This document shows, in pieces, positions 8,160-16,007 of a stretch of 31,982 nucleotides of DNA. The stretch spans positions 1-31,982 of the forward strand of contig CAZTIH010000017.1 in NCBI GenBank assembly GCA_964613675.1. The letters run 5' to 3'. The notes under the pieces are model-generated. The model was not told the origin of the DNA. It did no database searches and was given only the letters and a program-made list of their open reading frames with translations. Position numbers and translations under genes: made by a program. This DNA is from DAIUCA01 sp964613675 (GTDB lineage: Bacteria; Pseudomonadota; Gammaproteobacteria; Competibacterales; Competibacteraceae). Position 1 is the stretch's first letter; each line of letters starts with the position of its first letter.

Positions 8160-9248
8160 ATGCTTCAACTGCAAGTGGCTTTGACTTTATTCTCGATACT
8201 GCTCAGTAGTTCGTCGTTCGCGCAACAGAATGTCGTGCGTGTGTTTAACTGGTCAGACTACATTGATCCGTCGATCCTTACAGAATTTGAAGCGGAAACG
8301 GGCATTCGCGTGACTTACGATGTGTTTGATTCCAATGAACTACTGGAAACGCGCTTATTAGCAGGGCGTTCGGGCTTTGATGTCGTCGTGCCGTCGGGGA
8401 ATTTTATGGCTCGTCAGATTACGGCGGGCGTCTTCAGAAAACTCGACAAAGAACGCCTACCGAATCTGCAACACATGTGGCCCTTGATTGCTGAAAAAAC
8501 TGGTCATTCTGATCTAAACAATGAGTACTCTGTTAATTACATGTGGGGAACGACGGGTTTTGCCTTTAATGTAGATAAAATTAATGAGCGACTAGCAGAT
8601 GCTCCCACCGATTCTTGGCGGATGATTTTCGATCCAGAAGTCGTAAAACATTTTGCAGACTGTGGAATTTACTTGCTCGATACGGCTGACGAAGGGTTGC
8701 CCGCCGCCCTGTTATACGCAGGTTTGAACCCCAATAGCCAAGACTTAAACGACTTACAGAAAGCGCGGGAAGTGCTGATGGCCATTCGTCCGTTTATTCG
8801 TCGATTCCACTCTTCAGAATATATTAATGCGCTTGCAGATGGAGATATTTGTCTCGCCCTAGGTTACTCAGGCGATCTGTTACAAGCTAAAAATCGTGCT
8901 ATCGAAGCCAATAACAATGTCGACATTCAGTATGTCATTCCGAAAGAAGGGGCACGGATGTGGTTCGATCAGATGGCAATTCCTGCCGATGCACCGAATC
9001 CCGAAAATGCGCATACATTTATCAACTTCATCCAACGCCCCGAAATAATTGCGCGTATCTCAAACGAAGTGTTTTACGCAAACGGCAACTTGGCATCTAA
9101 AGAATTTCTGAACGATGAAGTACGCAACAATCCGACAATCTATCCACCTGACGACCTGCTCGAAAAACTTTTCATCATAGATACTTACCCGCAACGTTTC
9201 CTAAGAGCGGTCAATCGTATGTGGGATGACATCAAAACCGGTCGCTAA
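8160..9248 (+). CDS. Spermidine/putrescine ABC transporter periplasmic binding protein
   Basis: This is the solute receptor of a polyamine ABC importer (PotD/PotF family). The 362-residue product has a Sec signal peptide with likely cleavage after SSSFA at about residue 21. Mature-part signs of the family are VRVFNWSDYIDPSIL at about 27-41 (the W-S-D-Y ligand loop), TYDVFDSNELLETRLLAGRSGFDVVVPSG, NYMWGTTGFAFN, and MWFDQMAIP at about 267-275, holding the Trp and Asp that usually contact the polyamine amines. The ribosome binding site AGGAG is strong. The three other transporter genes follow, but a terminator lies between, consistent with higher expression of the receptor. Whether it prefers putrescine (PotF) or spermidine (PotD) cannot be decided here. 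Confidence 0.93.
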   Translation: MLQLQVALTLFSILLSSSSFAQQNVVRVFNWSDYIDPSILTEFEAETGIRVTYDVFDSNELLETRLLAGRSGFDVVVPSGNFMARQITAGVFRKLDKERLPNLQHMWPLIAEKTGHSDLNNEYSVNYMWGTTGFAFNVDKINERLADAPTDSWRMIFDPEVVKHFADCGIYLLDTADEGLPAALLYAGLNPNSQDLNDLQKAREVLMAIRPFIRRFHSSEYINALADGDICLALGYSGDLLQAKNRAIEANNNVDIQYVIPKEGARMWFDQMAIPADAPNPENAHTFINFIQRPEIIARISNEVFYANGNLASKEFLNDEVRNNPTIYPPDDLLEKLFIIDTYPQRFLRAVNRMWDDIKTGR

Positions 9249-9281
9249 TCGACTTTACCTATAAAACCCATTTTCTTTCAC

Positions 9282-9308
9282 AAAAGCAGCTTAACTTGCT
9301 GCTTTTTT
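9282..9308 (+). terminator. Rho-independent terminator after the polyamine-binding protein gene
   Basis: The arms AAAAGCAGC (9282-9290) and GCTGCTTTT (9298-9306) are a perfect 9-bp match with loop TTAACTT, and the right arm runs into a T6 tract. The element lies between the binding-protein stop and the ATPase ATG at 9325. Partial read-through would give more receptor than membrane complex, a common arrangement in ABC operons. Confidence 0.85.
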
Positions 9309-9324
9309 CATGTGAGCCTCGCCT

Positions 9325-10479
9325 ATGGAACCGCTTTCTACTAAACCTCGCATTCCGACCCTGGCCCAACCTTGGAACGATCCTCAAGCTAAACCCCATG
9401 TACGCATTAAGCGCGTAACAAAGCGTTTTGGCGAATACACGGCAATAGATGACATTTCCATTGACATTTATCCTGCTGAATTCTTTGCGCTTTTAGGGCC
9501 TTCAGGTTGTGGAAAAACTACCCTTTTACGGATGTTAGCGGGCTTTGAAACCCCAACGAGTGGCGAAATTATTCTGGATGATGCAGATGTCTCTAAGACA
9601 CCGCCCTATCAACGCCCCGTCAATATGATGTTTCAGTCTTACGCGCTATTTCCACACATGAATGTAGAACAGAACATCGCGTTTGGATTAAAACAGAACC
9701 GTTTGCCGCGTGCAGAGATTCGCGAACAGGTAGCAGAAGTCATCGACATGGTCAAATTAGGCCCTTTTGCACGGCGTAAACCCCATCAATTATCCGGCGG
9801 TCAGCGCCAACGGGTTGCGCTTGCTAGGGCAGTGGTCAAACGACCTAAACTTCTACTTTTGGACGAACCCCTTGGTGCGCTTGATAAAAATCTGCGTGAA
9901 CAGACCCAGTTTGAGTTGATGAATATCCAAGAGCAGCTTGGCATGACCTTTGTCATTGTGACCCACGATCAAGAAGAAGCGATGACGGTAGCATCTCGAA
10001 TCGCCGTTATGGATCACGGCCGTATCGCCCAAGTCGCTCCTCCTTCAGAAATCTACGAATATCCAAATAGTCGCTATGTAGCTGAATTTATTGGCGATGT
10101 TAATATTCTGGAAGGTTTTGTAGAAGAAGCCAGCCGCGATCATGGTCTTATTCGATCCCCCGAAGGCGAATGTCAGATTTCGATTAGCCACGGATTAGAA
10201 GTTCCGCAAAATTCCCAGGCGTGGGTCGCGATTCGCCCTGAGAAGCTCGACATCAGTTTGCACCCTCCTTCAGACCCTCACCAAAACTGTCTGAAAGGGG
10301 TAGTTTGGGACATCGGTTATTTAGGCGATATGTCGATTTATCACGTTCGGCTCGACAGTGGAAAAATGGTGCGTTCGGCGCAAGCCAATCGTTTTCGTTT
10401 AGTTGAACGGGCAATCACCTGGGAAAATCGGGTGTATCTCACCTGGGCTCCCCAAGTTGCTGTCGTGCTAAGTCGCTGA
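9325..10479 (+). CDS. potG: Polyamine ABC transporter ATP-binding protein (PotG/PotA type)
   Basis: This is the nucleotide-binding subunit that powers polyamine import. The 384-residue product has a ~27-residue N-terminal extension before the ABC domain, as in PotG. It shows Walker A GPSGCGKTT at about 59-67, the Q-loop MMFQSYALFPHM, the signature LSGGQRQRVALARA, Walker B LLLLDEPLGALD and the H-loop VTHDQEEA. A C-terminal TOBE-type domain follows from about residue 265. The start is ATG 9325, 17 nt beyond the terminator; the ribosome binding site is weak. potH follows after 13 nt. PotG rather than PotA is favoured by the F-G-H-I gene order, but the two are close paralogs. Confidence 0.93.
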   Translation: MEPLSTKPRIPTLAQPWNDPQAKPHVRIKRVTKRFGEYTAIDDISIDIYPAEFFALLGPSGCGKTTLLRMLAGFETPTSGEIILDDADVSKTPPYQRPVNMMFQSYALFPHMNVEQNIAFGLKQNRLPRAEIREQVAEVIDMVKLGPFARRKPHQLSGGQRQRVALARAVVKRPKLLLLDEPLGALDKNLREQTQFELMNIQEQLGMTFVIVTHDQEEAMTVASRIAVMDHGRIAQVAPPSEIYEYPNSRYVAEFIGDVNILEGFVEEASRDHGLIRSPEGECQISISHGLEVPQNSQAWVAIRPEKLDISLHPPSDPHQNCLKGVVWDIGYLGDMSIYHVRLDSGKMVRSAQANRFRLVERAITWENRVYLTWAPQVAVVLSR

Positions 10480-10492
10480 TCGGTAAATCAAA

Positions 10493-11503
10493 ATGTCGAA
10501 TTCTCAACCCGAAATTATTTATCTAAGTGGCAAGTCAGTCGCGAGCCAAAGTGGCCTTGCGGGAATACACGCCCGTTTGTTGCACTTTGCCCTCTACCGC
10601 TATCTCGTCAGATTTATCCAGACTTTTGGTCCGAGAGGACGCACGCTGGTGATTGGCGCACCTTATTTATGGTTACTCCTATTCTTTTTTATTCCCTTTC
10701 TAATAGTTCTGAAAATCAGTTTTTCAGAAGTTCGTACGGCAATCCCGCCCTACGCGCCCCTATTTGAGTGGATTGACAACACTTACTTGCGAATCACACT
10801 CAATTTAGAAAACTACCAACTGTTTTGGCAGGATGATTTCTATTTTTCGGCTTATCTGAATAGTCTGCAAATCGCCTTTACCGCCACGATTATTGCACTC
10901 TTTATCGGTTATCCCGTAGCTTATGCCATTAGTCGCGCACCTCGCGAGTGGCGAAATCTATTGATCATGCTGGTGATTTTACCCTTCTGGACTTCACTTT
11001 TAATTCGCGTCTATGCGTGGGTTGCGATCTTGAAAACCGATGGGTTGCTGAACCACTGGTTATTATCTTTAGGGCTAATCCAAACCCCCTTAGTTATTCT
11101 GAACACACCAATTGCTGTCTATATCGGTATTGTCTATTCCTATCTCCCCTTCATGATTCTCCCGCTTTACGCCAATCTGGAAAAAATGGATCAGAGCTTA
11201 ATAGAAGCTGCACTGGATTTAGGATGCACGCCTTTGAAAGCCTTCTGGACCGTCGTGGTTCCCCTCTCTTTTCCTGGGATTCTTGCGGGTTGTTTTCTAG
11301 TTTTTATCCCAACGGTAGGCGAGTTTGTGATTCCCGATCTGCTGGGAGGATCAGATACGCTGATGATCGGTAAAGTGCTTTGGACAGACTTCTTTAACAA
11401 CCGCGATTGGCCAATTGCTTCTGCATTAGCCATTCTGCTCCTCTTGACACTCGTCATTCCGATTATGTTTTTCCAACATCTTCAGACGAGAGAAAATCCA
11501 TGA
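10493..11503 (+). CDS. potH: Polyamine ABC transporter permease PotH-type
   Basis: This is one of two inner-membrane permeases of the polyamine importer. It has 336 residues: a ~50-residue polar N-terminal segment, then about six transmembrane helices of the BPD_transp_1 fold. The first helix includes LWLLLFFFIPFLIVLKISFSE. The cytoplasmic EAA loop that docks on the ATPase reads EAALDLGCTPLKAFWTVVVP and is followed by LSFPGILAG. The 3' end overlaps potI by an ATGA junction (11500-11503), so the two permeases are translationally coupled. Two copies of the TTCWGAA word form an inverted repeat inside this gene at 10707-10729. Confidence 0.93.
   Translation: MSNSQPEIIYLSGKSVASQSGLAGIHARLLHFALYRYLVRFIQTFGPRGRTLVIGAPYLWLLLFFFIPFLIVLKISFSEVRTAIPPYAPLFEWIDNTYLRITLNLENYQLFWQDDFYFSAYLNSLQIAFTATIIALFIGYPVAYAISRAPREWRNLLIMLVILPFWTSLLIRVYAWVAILKTDGLLNHWLLSLGLIQTPLVILNTPIAVYIGIVYSYLPFMILPLYANLEKMDQSLIEAALDLGCTPLKAFWTVVVPLSFPGILAGCFLVFIPTVGEFVIPDLLGGSDTLMIGKVLWTDFFNNRDWPIASALAILLLLTLVIPIMFFQHLQTRENP
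10707..10729. repeat. Inverted pair of TTCWGAA words inside potH
   Basis: TTCTGAAAA at 10707-10715 and TTTTCAGAA at 10721-10729 are perfect 9-bp complements separated by TCAGT. The dyad lies within coding sequence for the first transmembrane region of PotH. It is a close inverted pair of the over-represented 7-mer described for this window. Confidence 0.6.
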
Positions 11504-12321
11504 ATCAACGACCACTGGGGATGTTTAATTGGGGGGCGCTCATTTTAGGTTTTGGGTTTCTCTATCTCCCCATCATTATTCTGATTATCTACAGTTTTAA
11601 TGCCTCACGTCTGGTAACGGTTTGGGGAGGCTTCTCCACACAATGGTATTTCTCGCTGTTTCAGAACCAACAGCTATTAGATGCCGCATGGATTACTGTA
11701 AAAGTGGCATTTGTTTCGGCGACTTTCGCGGTCGTGCTGGGAACCGCCGCAGCGATTTCTTTAACAAAATTTCGTCATTTTCGCGGCAGAACCCTATTTA
11801 CGGGCCTGATTTACGCCCCTTTAGTCATGCCAGAAGTCATCACAGGACTGTCGTTACTTCTGATGTTCGTTGCATTGGGGATTGATCGCGGATTTGTGAC
11901 CGTGACCCTTGCCCACATCACCTTCTCTATGTGTTACGTCGCGGTGGTCGTCCAATCGCGCTTAGCGGGCCTCGATGCCAGTATCGAAGAAGCGGCAATG
12001 GATTTGGGATGTCCGCCTGGAAAAACCTTTTTTTACATCATCTTACCGGTGATTTTTCCCGCTTTACTGGCTGGATGGTTATTAGCATTCACGCTTTCTT
12101 TAGATGATTTAGTGATTGCGAGCTTTACCACCGGACCGGGCGCGACCACGCTACCCATGCGCATTTACAGTCAAGTGCGACTCGGGGTCACGCCAGAAAT
12201 CAACGCCGCTGCCACTATTCTGGTGGGATTTGTCGCATTAGGGGTGTTAATCGTGGCGGTTTTCCAACGTTACGATGAAATTCGCCGCTTGCGCGATGCC
12301 CAACTCGCGACAAATCAATGA
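11500..12321 (+). CDS. potI: Polyamine ABC transporter permease PotI-type
   Basis: This is the second inner-membrane permease of the polyamine importer, 273 residues with about six transmembrane helices. The first helix reads LGFGFLYLPIIILIIYSFN. The EAA loop reads EEAAMDLGCPPGKTFFYIILP and is followed by VIFPALLAGWLLAF. Near the end FTTGPGATTLPMRIYS matches the PotI/PotC consensus. An in-frame reading upstream would overlap potH by about 96 nt; ATG 11500 gives a 4-nt ATGA overlap and the family length, so it is chosen. No strong terminator follows; a 5-bp hairpin GGCAC-aggaa-GTGCC occurs in the 75-bp gap before modA. Confidence 0.93.
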   Translation: MNQRPLGMFNWGALILGFGFLYLPIIILIIYSFNASRLVTVWGGFSTQWYFSLFQNQQLLDAAWITVKVAFVSATFAVVLGTAAAISLTKFRHFRGRTLFTGLIYAPLVMPEVITGLSLLLMFVALGIDRGFVTVTLAHITFSMCYVAVVVQSRLAGLDASIEEAAMDLGCPPGKTFFYIILPVIFPALLAGWLLAFTLSLDDLVIASFTTGPGATTLPMRIYSQVRLGVTPEINAAATILVGFVALGVLIVAVFQRYDEIRRLRDAQLATNQ

Positions 12322-12396
12322 ATTAGAGAAGATAGGCACAGGAAGTGCCCCATCAGAAATTTTATATCGTTTTTGGCTAATAACTGAGGTTTTCCG

Positions 12397-13146
12397 ATGC
12401 GCTATTCATTTTTTTCACTCATTCTATGTTTTCAGACCTCTGTAGCGATTAGCGCAGAGCTTACGGTCTTTGGCGCCGCTTCTTTGATGAGCGCATTGGA
12501 TGCAGTGAACACGGCGTTTGCCCAACAACATCGTCCTGTCAAGGCGAATTACGCCCCTGCCTCGACCCTGGCGCGCCAAATCGAACAAGGTGCAGAGGCC
12601 GATATTTTTATTTCTGCAAATGTCGATTGGATGGACTATCTCGATGATCGGAATCTTCTGAATAAAAGCACGCGCTTTGATCTCTTACGCAATGAACTCG
12701 TCCTCATTGCCCCGAAAACCCGTGAATTAACCCTAAGTTTTTCTCACAATATGGACTTAGTATCGCTTCTGAACGGCGGACGCTTAACCCTGGGAGATCC
12801 TAGCCATATCCCCTTTGGAATGTATGCAAAACAATCTTTTGAACATTTCAATCTCTGGAAGTCGCTAGAGCCTCACATCGCTTATGCCGAAAATGTGCGT
12901 GTTGCTTTAGCGCTCGTCGCCCGCGAGGAGGCAGCGCTGGGGGTGGTTTATCTATCAGATACGATTGTCGAACCCAATGTCCATGTCGTCGCACGCTTTC
13001 CTTCGGAAAGCCATGACCCAATTCTGTATCCAGTGGCAAAGCTATCGGATAGCCGTCACCCAGACGCATTGATTTACCTAGATTTTTTACGCTCAGAATC
13101 TGCTCATGAGCTATTCCAGCAGTTTGGCTTTTCACCTATTCGTTAG
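12397..13146 (+). CDS. modA: Molybdate ABC transporter substrate-binding protein
   Basis: ModA is the periplasmic receptor for molybdate (and tungstate). The 249-residue product begins with a Sec signal peptide with probable cleavage after AISA at about residue 20. The mature start ELTVFGAASLMSALDAVN holds the Ser that binds the oxyanion; further family segments are NYAPASTLARQIEQGAEADIFISAN, LTLGDPSHIPFGMYAKQSF, and EEAALGVVYLSDT. A GAGG ribosome binding site lies upstream. The gene starts a compact modA-modB-modC operon with gaps of 13 and 0 nt. I do not see a clear ModE operator upstream. Confidence 0.94.
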   Translation: MRYSFFSLILCFQTSVAISAELTVFGAASLMSALDAVNTAFAQQHRPVKANYAPASTLARQIEQGAEADIFISANVDWMDYLDDRNLLNKSTRFDLLRNELVLIAPKTRELTLSFSHNMDLVSLLNGGRLTLGDPSHIPFGMYAKQSFEHFNLWKSLEPHIAYAENVRVALALVAREEAALGVVYLSDTIVEPNVHVVARFPSESHDPILYPVAKLSDSRHPDALIYLDFLRSESAHELFQQFGFSPIR

Positions 13147-13159
13147 GCATCCGAATTAG

Positions 13160-13852
13160 ATGATTTTCAGCCCGACTGAATGGGACGCCATTCGCCTAAG
13201 TTTAATTGTGTCAGCCTGGAGTGTCATAATTAGTCTGCCCATCGCGCTTGTTACCGCTTGGGTTTTAGCGAGAATGCAATTCCCAGGCAAAATTTTTCTC
13301 AATGGGCTAATTCATTTGCCATTGGTATTGCCCCCCGTCGTAACGGGCTTTGCGTTATTGCTGTTATTCGGTCGCCGTGGCCCGATTGGCCAATTATTAG
13401 AGCAATATTTTGGCATTATTTTATCGTTCCGATGGACAGGTGCAGTACTCGCCGCCGCCGTTATGAGCTTTCCCCTCATGGTGCGCCCCATACGGCTTTC
13501 AATCGAAATGGTAGATCGCAAACTCGAACAGGCCGCCTTAACGCTGGGGGCATCTCCTTTCTGGGTATTTTTGACCATTACATTACCCCTCACATTACCC
13601 GGAATTTTGGCGGGCGCTGTCTTGGGTTTTGCCAAAGCATTGGGCGAATTTGGAGCCACAATTACCTTTGTGTCGAATATCCCTGGCGAAACGCGAACGC
13701 TGCCCAGTGCCATTTATACATTTACTCAAATTCCTAATGGAGACGCCGGCGCATTACGCCTATCGCTTATTGCGGCGTTAATTGCGTTATTAGCCCTTCT
13801 CATTTCCGAATTATTAGCCCAACAATTACAGAAAAAACTGCAAGGTCGATAA
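13160..13852 (+). CDS. modB: Molybdate ABC transporter permease
   Basis: ModB is the membrane channel subunit of the molybdate importer. It has 230 residues and about five transmembrane helices. Family signs are the opening LSLIVSAWSVIISLPIALVTAW, LIHLPLVLPPVVTGFALLLLFG, and the EAA loop EQAALTLGASPFWVFLTITLP followed by LTLPGILAGAVLGFAKALGEFGAT. The C-terminal half ends with the LPSAIYTFTQ segment typical of ModB. The start ATG 13160 lies 13 nt after modA. The stop abuts the modC ATG directly, so translation is probably coupled. Confidence 0.95.
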   Translation: MIFSPTEWDAIRLSLIVSAWSVIISLPIALVTAWVLARMQFPGKIFLNGLIHLPLVLPPVVTGFALLLLFGRRGPIGQLLEQYFGIILSFRWTGAVLAAAVMSFPLMVRPIRLSIEMVDRKLEQAALTLGASPFWVFLTITLPLTLPGILAGAVLGFAKALGEFGATITFVSNIPGETRTLPSAIYTFTQIPNGDAGALRLSLIAALIALLALLISELLAQQLQKKLQGR

Positions 13853-14980
13853 ATGCAATTAACTGTCGATTTAAGTCATCAGTTGGGAGCGTTTTCGCTC
13901 ACGGCGGCATTTTCGGCCCGAAATGGGATTACGGCACTATTTGGTCGTTCAGGGGCAGGGAAAAGTAGTCTGGTCAACATGATTGCAGGTCTGATCAAAC
14001 CCCAGAAAGGACATATTTATTTAGGAGACACCGCGCTATTCGATGCCCAGAAGAAAATTCACTTACCCATTTATCGTCGCCGCATTGGCTGTGTGTTCCA
14101 AGAGCACCGTCTATTTCCCCATCTGACAGTTCGTCAAAATTTGATTTACGGTCAATGGTTTAATGGAAAAGGAGGACTTCCATTTTCGCAGATCGTTGAC
14201 CTACTCGGCATCGAAACCCTACTTAATCGACGCCCTTTCGATTTATCTGGTGGCGAAAAACAGCGCGTGGCAATCGGTCGGGCACTTCTGGCAAATCCCA
14301 AAATTCTGTTGATGGATGAACCTTTAGCTTCCCTCGACATGGCCCGTAAAGCTGAAATTTTGCCCTATATCGAACGTCTACGAGATGAATTATCGCTGCC
14401 CATCATCTATGTCAGTCACTCAATGGATGAAGTGATGCGTTTAGCGAATACGCTAGTCCTTCTGGAAAAGGGAAAAGTCATCGCGTTTGGCGCGACTTCA
14501 GAACTCTTAAATCGCATCGACTTACCCTCTTTGAATCGCAAAAAAACCCGCAGCGCACTTCTCCCCGTTAGGGTAAAAGCCCACGACATCGAATTTGGGC
14601 TGACGCAAGTAGTTTTTGAAGGAGGGATCTTACAGATTCCGCAAGTCGATTTTCCGATAGAGAGTGAACTTCGTCTGCGCATTCGTGCGCGCGATGTCGC
14701 CATTGCGTTGGCCCCCATTGAGGGGTTGAGTATACGTAATCAAATTGCGGCACAGATCGTCGAAATCAAACCAATGAAAGGCCCTAACGCTTTGATTAAA
14801 CTCAAAATTGGATCTCACGGTTTACTGGCTTTTATTACGCGCGCCGCCGTTCAGGAACTCGCCCTTCAGCGCGGCCGTTGGGTGTATGCCTTGATTAAGG
14901 GGGTAGCAGTGGAAAAGACCGATGTGGCGAAAAATCTCTCTGATACGACGCACCTTTCGTCGCCTTTTGAAAATCGTTAA
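13853..14980 (+). CDS. modC: Molybdate ABC transporter ATP-binding protein
   Basis: ModC is the ATPase subunit of the molybdate importer. The 375-residue product has Walker A GRSGAGKSS at about 33-41, the Q-loop VFQEHRLFPHL, the signature LSGGEKQRVAIGRALL, Walker B LLMDEPLASLD and the H-loop VSHSMDEVMRLA. The C-terminal part from about residue 290 is a molbindin/TOBE-type domain, expected in ModC as an oxyanion sensor. It is slightly longer than the usual ~350-360 residues because of a polar C-terminal tail. It abuts modB without a gap. No terminator is obvious in the 111 bp before gspC. Confidence 0.95.
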   Translation: MQLTVDLSHQLGAFSLTAAFSARNGITALFGRSGAGKSSLVNMIAGLIKPQKGHIYLGDTALFDAQKKIHLPIYRRRIGCVFQEHRLFPHLTVRQNLIYGQWFNGKGGLPFSQIVDLLGIETLLNRRPFDLSGGEKQRVAIGRALLANPKILLMDEPLASLDMARKAEILPYIERLRDELSLPIIYVSHSMDEVMRLANTLVLLEKGKVIAFGATSELLNRIDLPSLNRKKTRSALLPVRVKAHDIEFGLTQVVFEGGILQIPQVDFPIESELRLRIRARDVAIALAPIEGLSIRNQIAAQIVEIKPMKGPNALIKLKIGSHGLLAFITRAAVQELALQRGRWVYALIKGVAVEKTDVAKNLSDTTHLSSPFENR

Positions 14981-15091
14981 ATCAGAATCCATGAATGAAG
15001 GACGGGACTTGTCGCGCATTTTGGTCACACGCCCCAACCAATTGAGTCGGTTAAGCTACGCACAGTTATCTATTTGTGTCGCGTAACAATT

Positions 15092-15997
15092 ATGACAATT
15101 TGGCTGCCTTTTCTCCGTCACGGGGCGACGCTCACAGCTCTCACATTGCTGGCTGATGTGGGAGCACGAATCTTCTGGCAATGGCTACCCCCGCCCGCCC
15201 TCTCCTCACCCTCGACTATTTCACTTAATCCCGATCATTATCAGACGACTTCTCAACTACAAGCCGCTGATTTTTATGATCTTTTTGGACGCCCCCCAAT
15301 GGAGCAGACCGCGCCTGTGGTGGTGGCGCAAACGGCGCTCGACGCCAAACTGGTTGGAATTATCTATTCCCCTGACTCGACACAATCCCGTGCATTTATA
15401 GCAGTTCAGAACACTCCTGAAGCCCTCTTCAGAGTAGGCGAAACCCTTATCCCCGGGGTGACCGTCGCTAATATCCAGGTGCGACGAGTGCTTTTGTCGC
15501 GTAATGATCAACTAGAAGTCTTTGAATTACCGAATGAAACGCTCGATGCGACGGCATCGGAATCCGTAGCGTACTTTAATGCGAATGATCCGAATTTTGT
15601 TCGCGAAGGCGATCACGGCGGAACCCCATCGGGCGATGATCCCCCGCCTCGGCAACTCCCCCCACAAGTCGATGCTACCGAGTTCGCCACGCGCATTCGC
15701 ACCACTTTCCAACAGAACCCTTCCCCGGATGCACTGCGGGAATTTGCGGTCATCAACCCCATTACAGAGTCTGGGCAGTTTCGGGGCTTTCGCGTGTTTC
15801 CTGGACGAGACCGCCGTGCCTTATTCCGTTTGGGGCTTCAAACGGGCGATGTCATCACGGCGGTGAATGGGCAACCGCTGACGAGTTCATTTCAGGCAGA
15901 AATGCTGATCCGTAGCCTGTTAACCGATAATCAAATACAGCTTGCTATTTCGCGCCAAGGCCAAGACCAACAAGCTACTTTTATTTTGAGTCAATAG
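15092..15997 (+). CDS. gspC: Type II secretion system protein GspC
   Basis: GspC is the bitopic inner-membrane protein that links the T2SS assembly platform to the GspD secretin. The 301-residue product has one N-terminal transmembrane helix (about residues 8-30). The periplasmic homology region includes LFGRPP and LDAKLVGIIYSP (about 65-105), with RVGETLIPGVTVANIQVRRVLL after it. A Gly/Pro-rich linker (about 175-195) leads to a C-terminal PDZ domain (about 225-300) with FRGFRVFPGRDRRALFRLGL and DVITAVNGQPLT. An in-frame TTG at 15074 is possible, but ATG 15092 places the helix normally. It is followed after 10 nt by gspD. The rest of the system starts at 24001, beyond an opposite-strand block. 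Confidence 0.93.
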   Translation: MTIWLPFLRHGATLTALTLLADVGARIFWQWLPPPALSSPSTISLNPDHYQTTSQLQAADFYDLFGRPPMEQTAPVVVAQTALDAKLVGIIYSPDSTQSRAFIAVQNTPEALFRVGETLIPGVTVANIQVRRVLLSRNDQLEVFELPNETLDATASESVAYFNANDPNFVREGDHGGTPSGDDPPPRQLPPQVDATEFATRIRTTFQQNPSPDALREFAVINPITESGQFRGFRVFPGRDRRALFRLGLQTGDVITAVNGQPLTSSFQAEMLIRSLLTDNQIQLAISRQGQDQQATFILSQ

Positions 15998-16007
15998 AGA
16001 AAAGCGA

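Noticed and set aside
10948..11373. 141-codon open frame inside potH
   Set aside because: It lies in another frame of a well-supported permease gene and has Cys/Ser/Arg-rich composition without family features.
12322..12396. Possible ModE operator before modA (TTTATATCG region)
   Set aside because: Only one half resembles the site; the second half is missing, so no operator is called.
15042..15070. Promoter-like TTGAGT with 17-bp spacer before gspC
   Set aside because: The -10 region GTTATC has too few matches to TATAAT to support a call.
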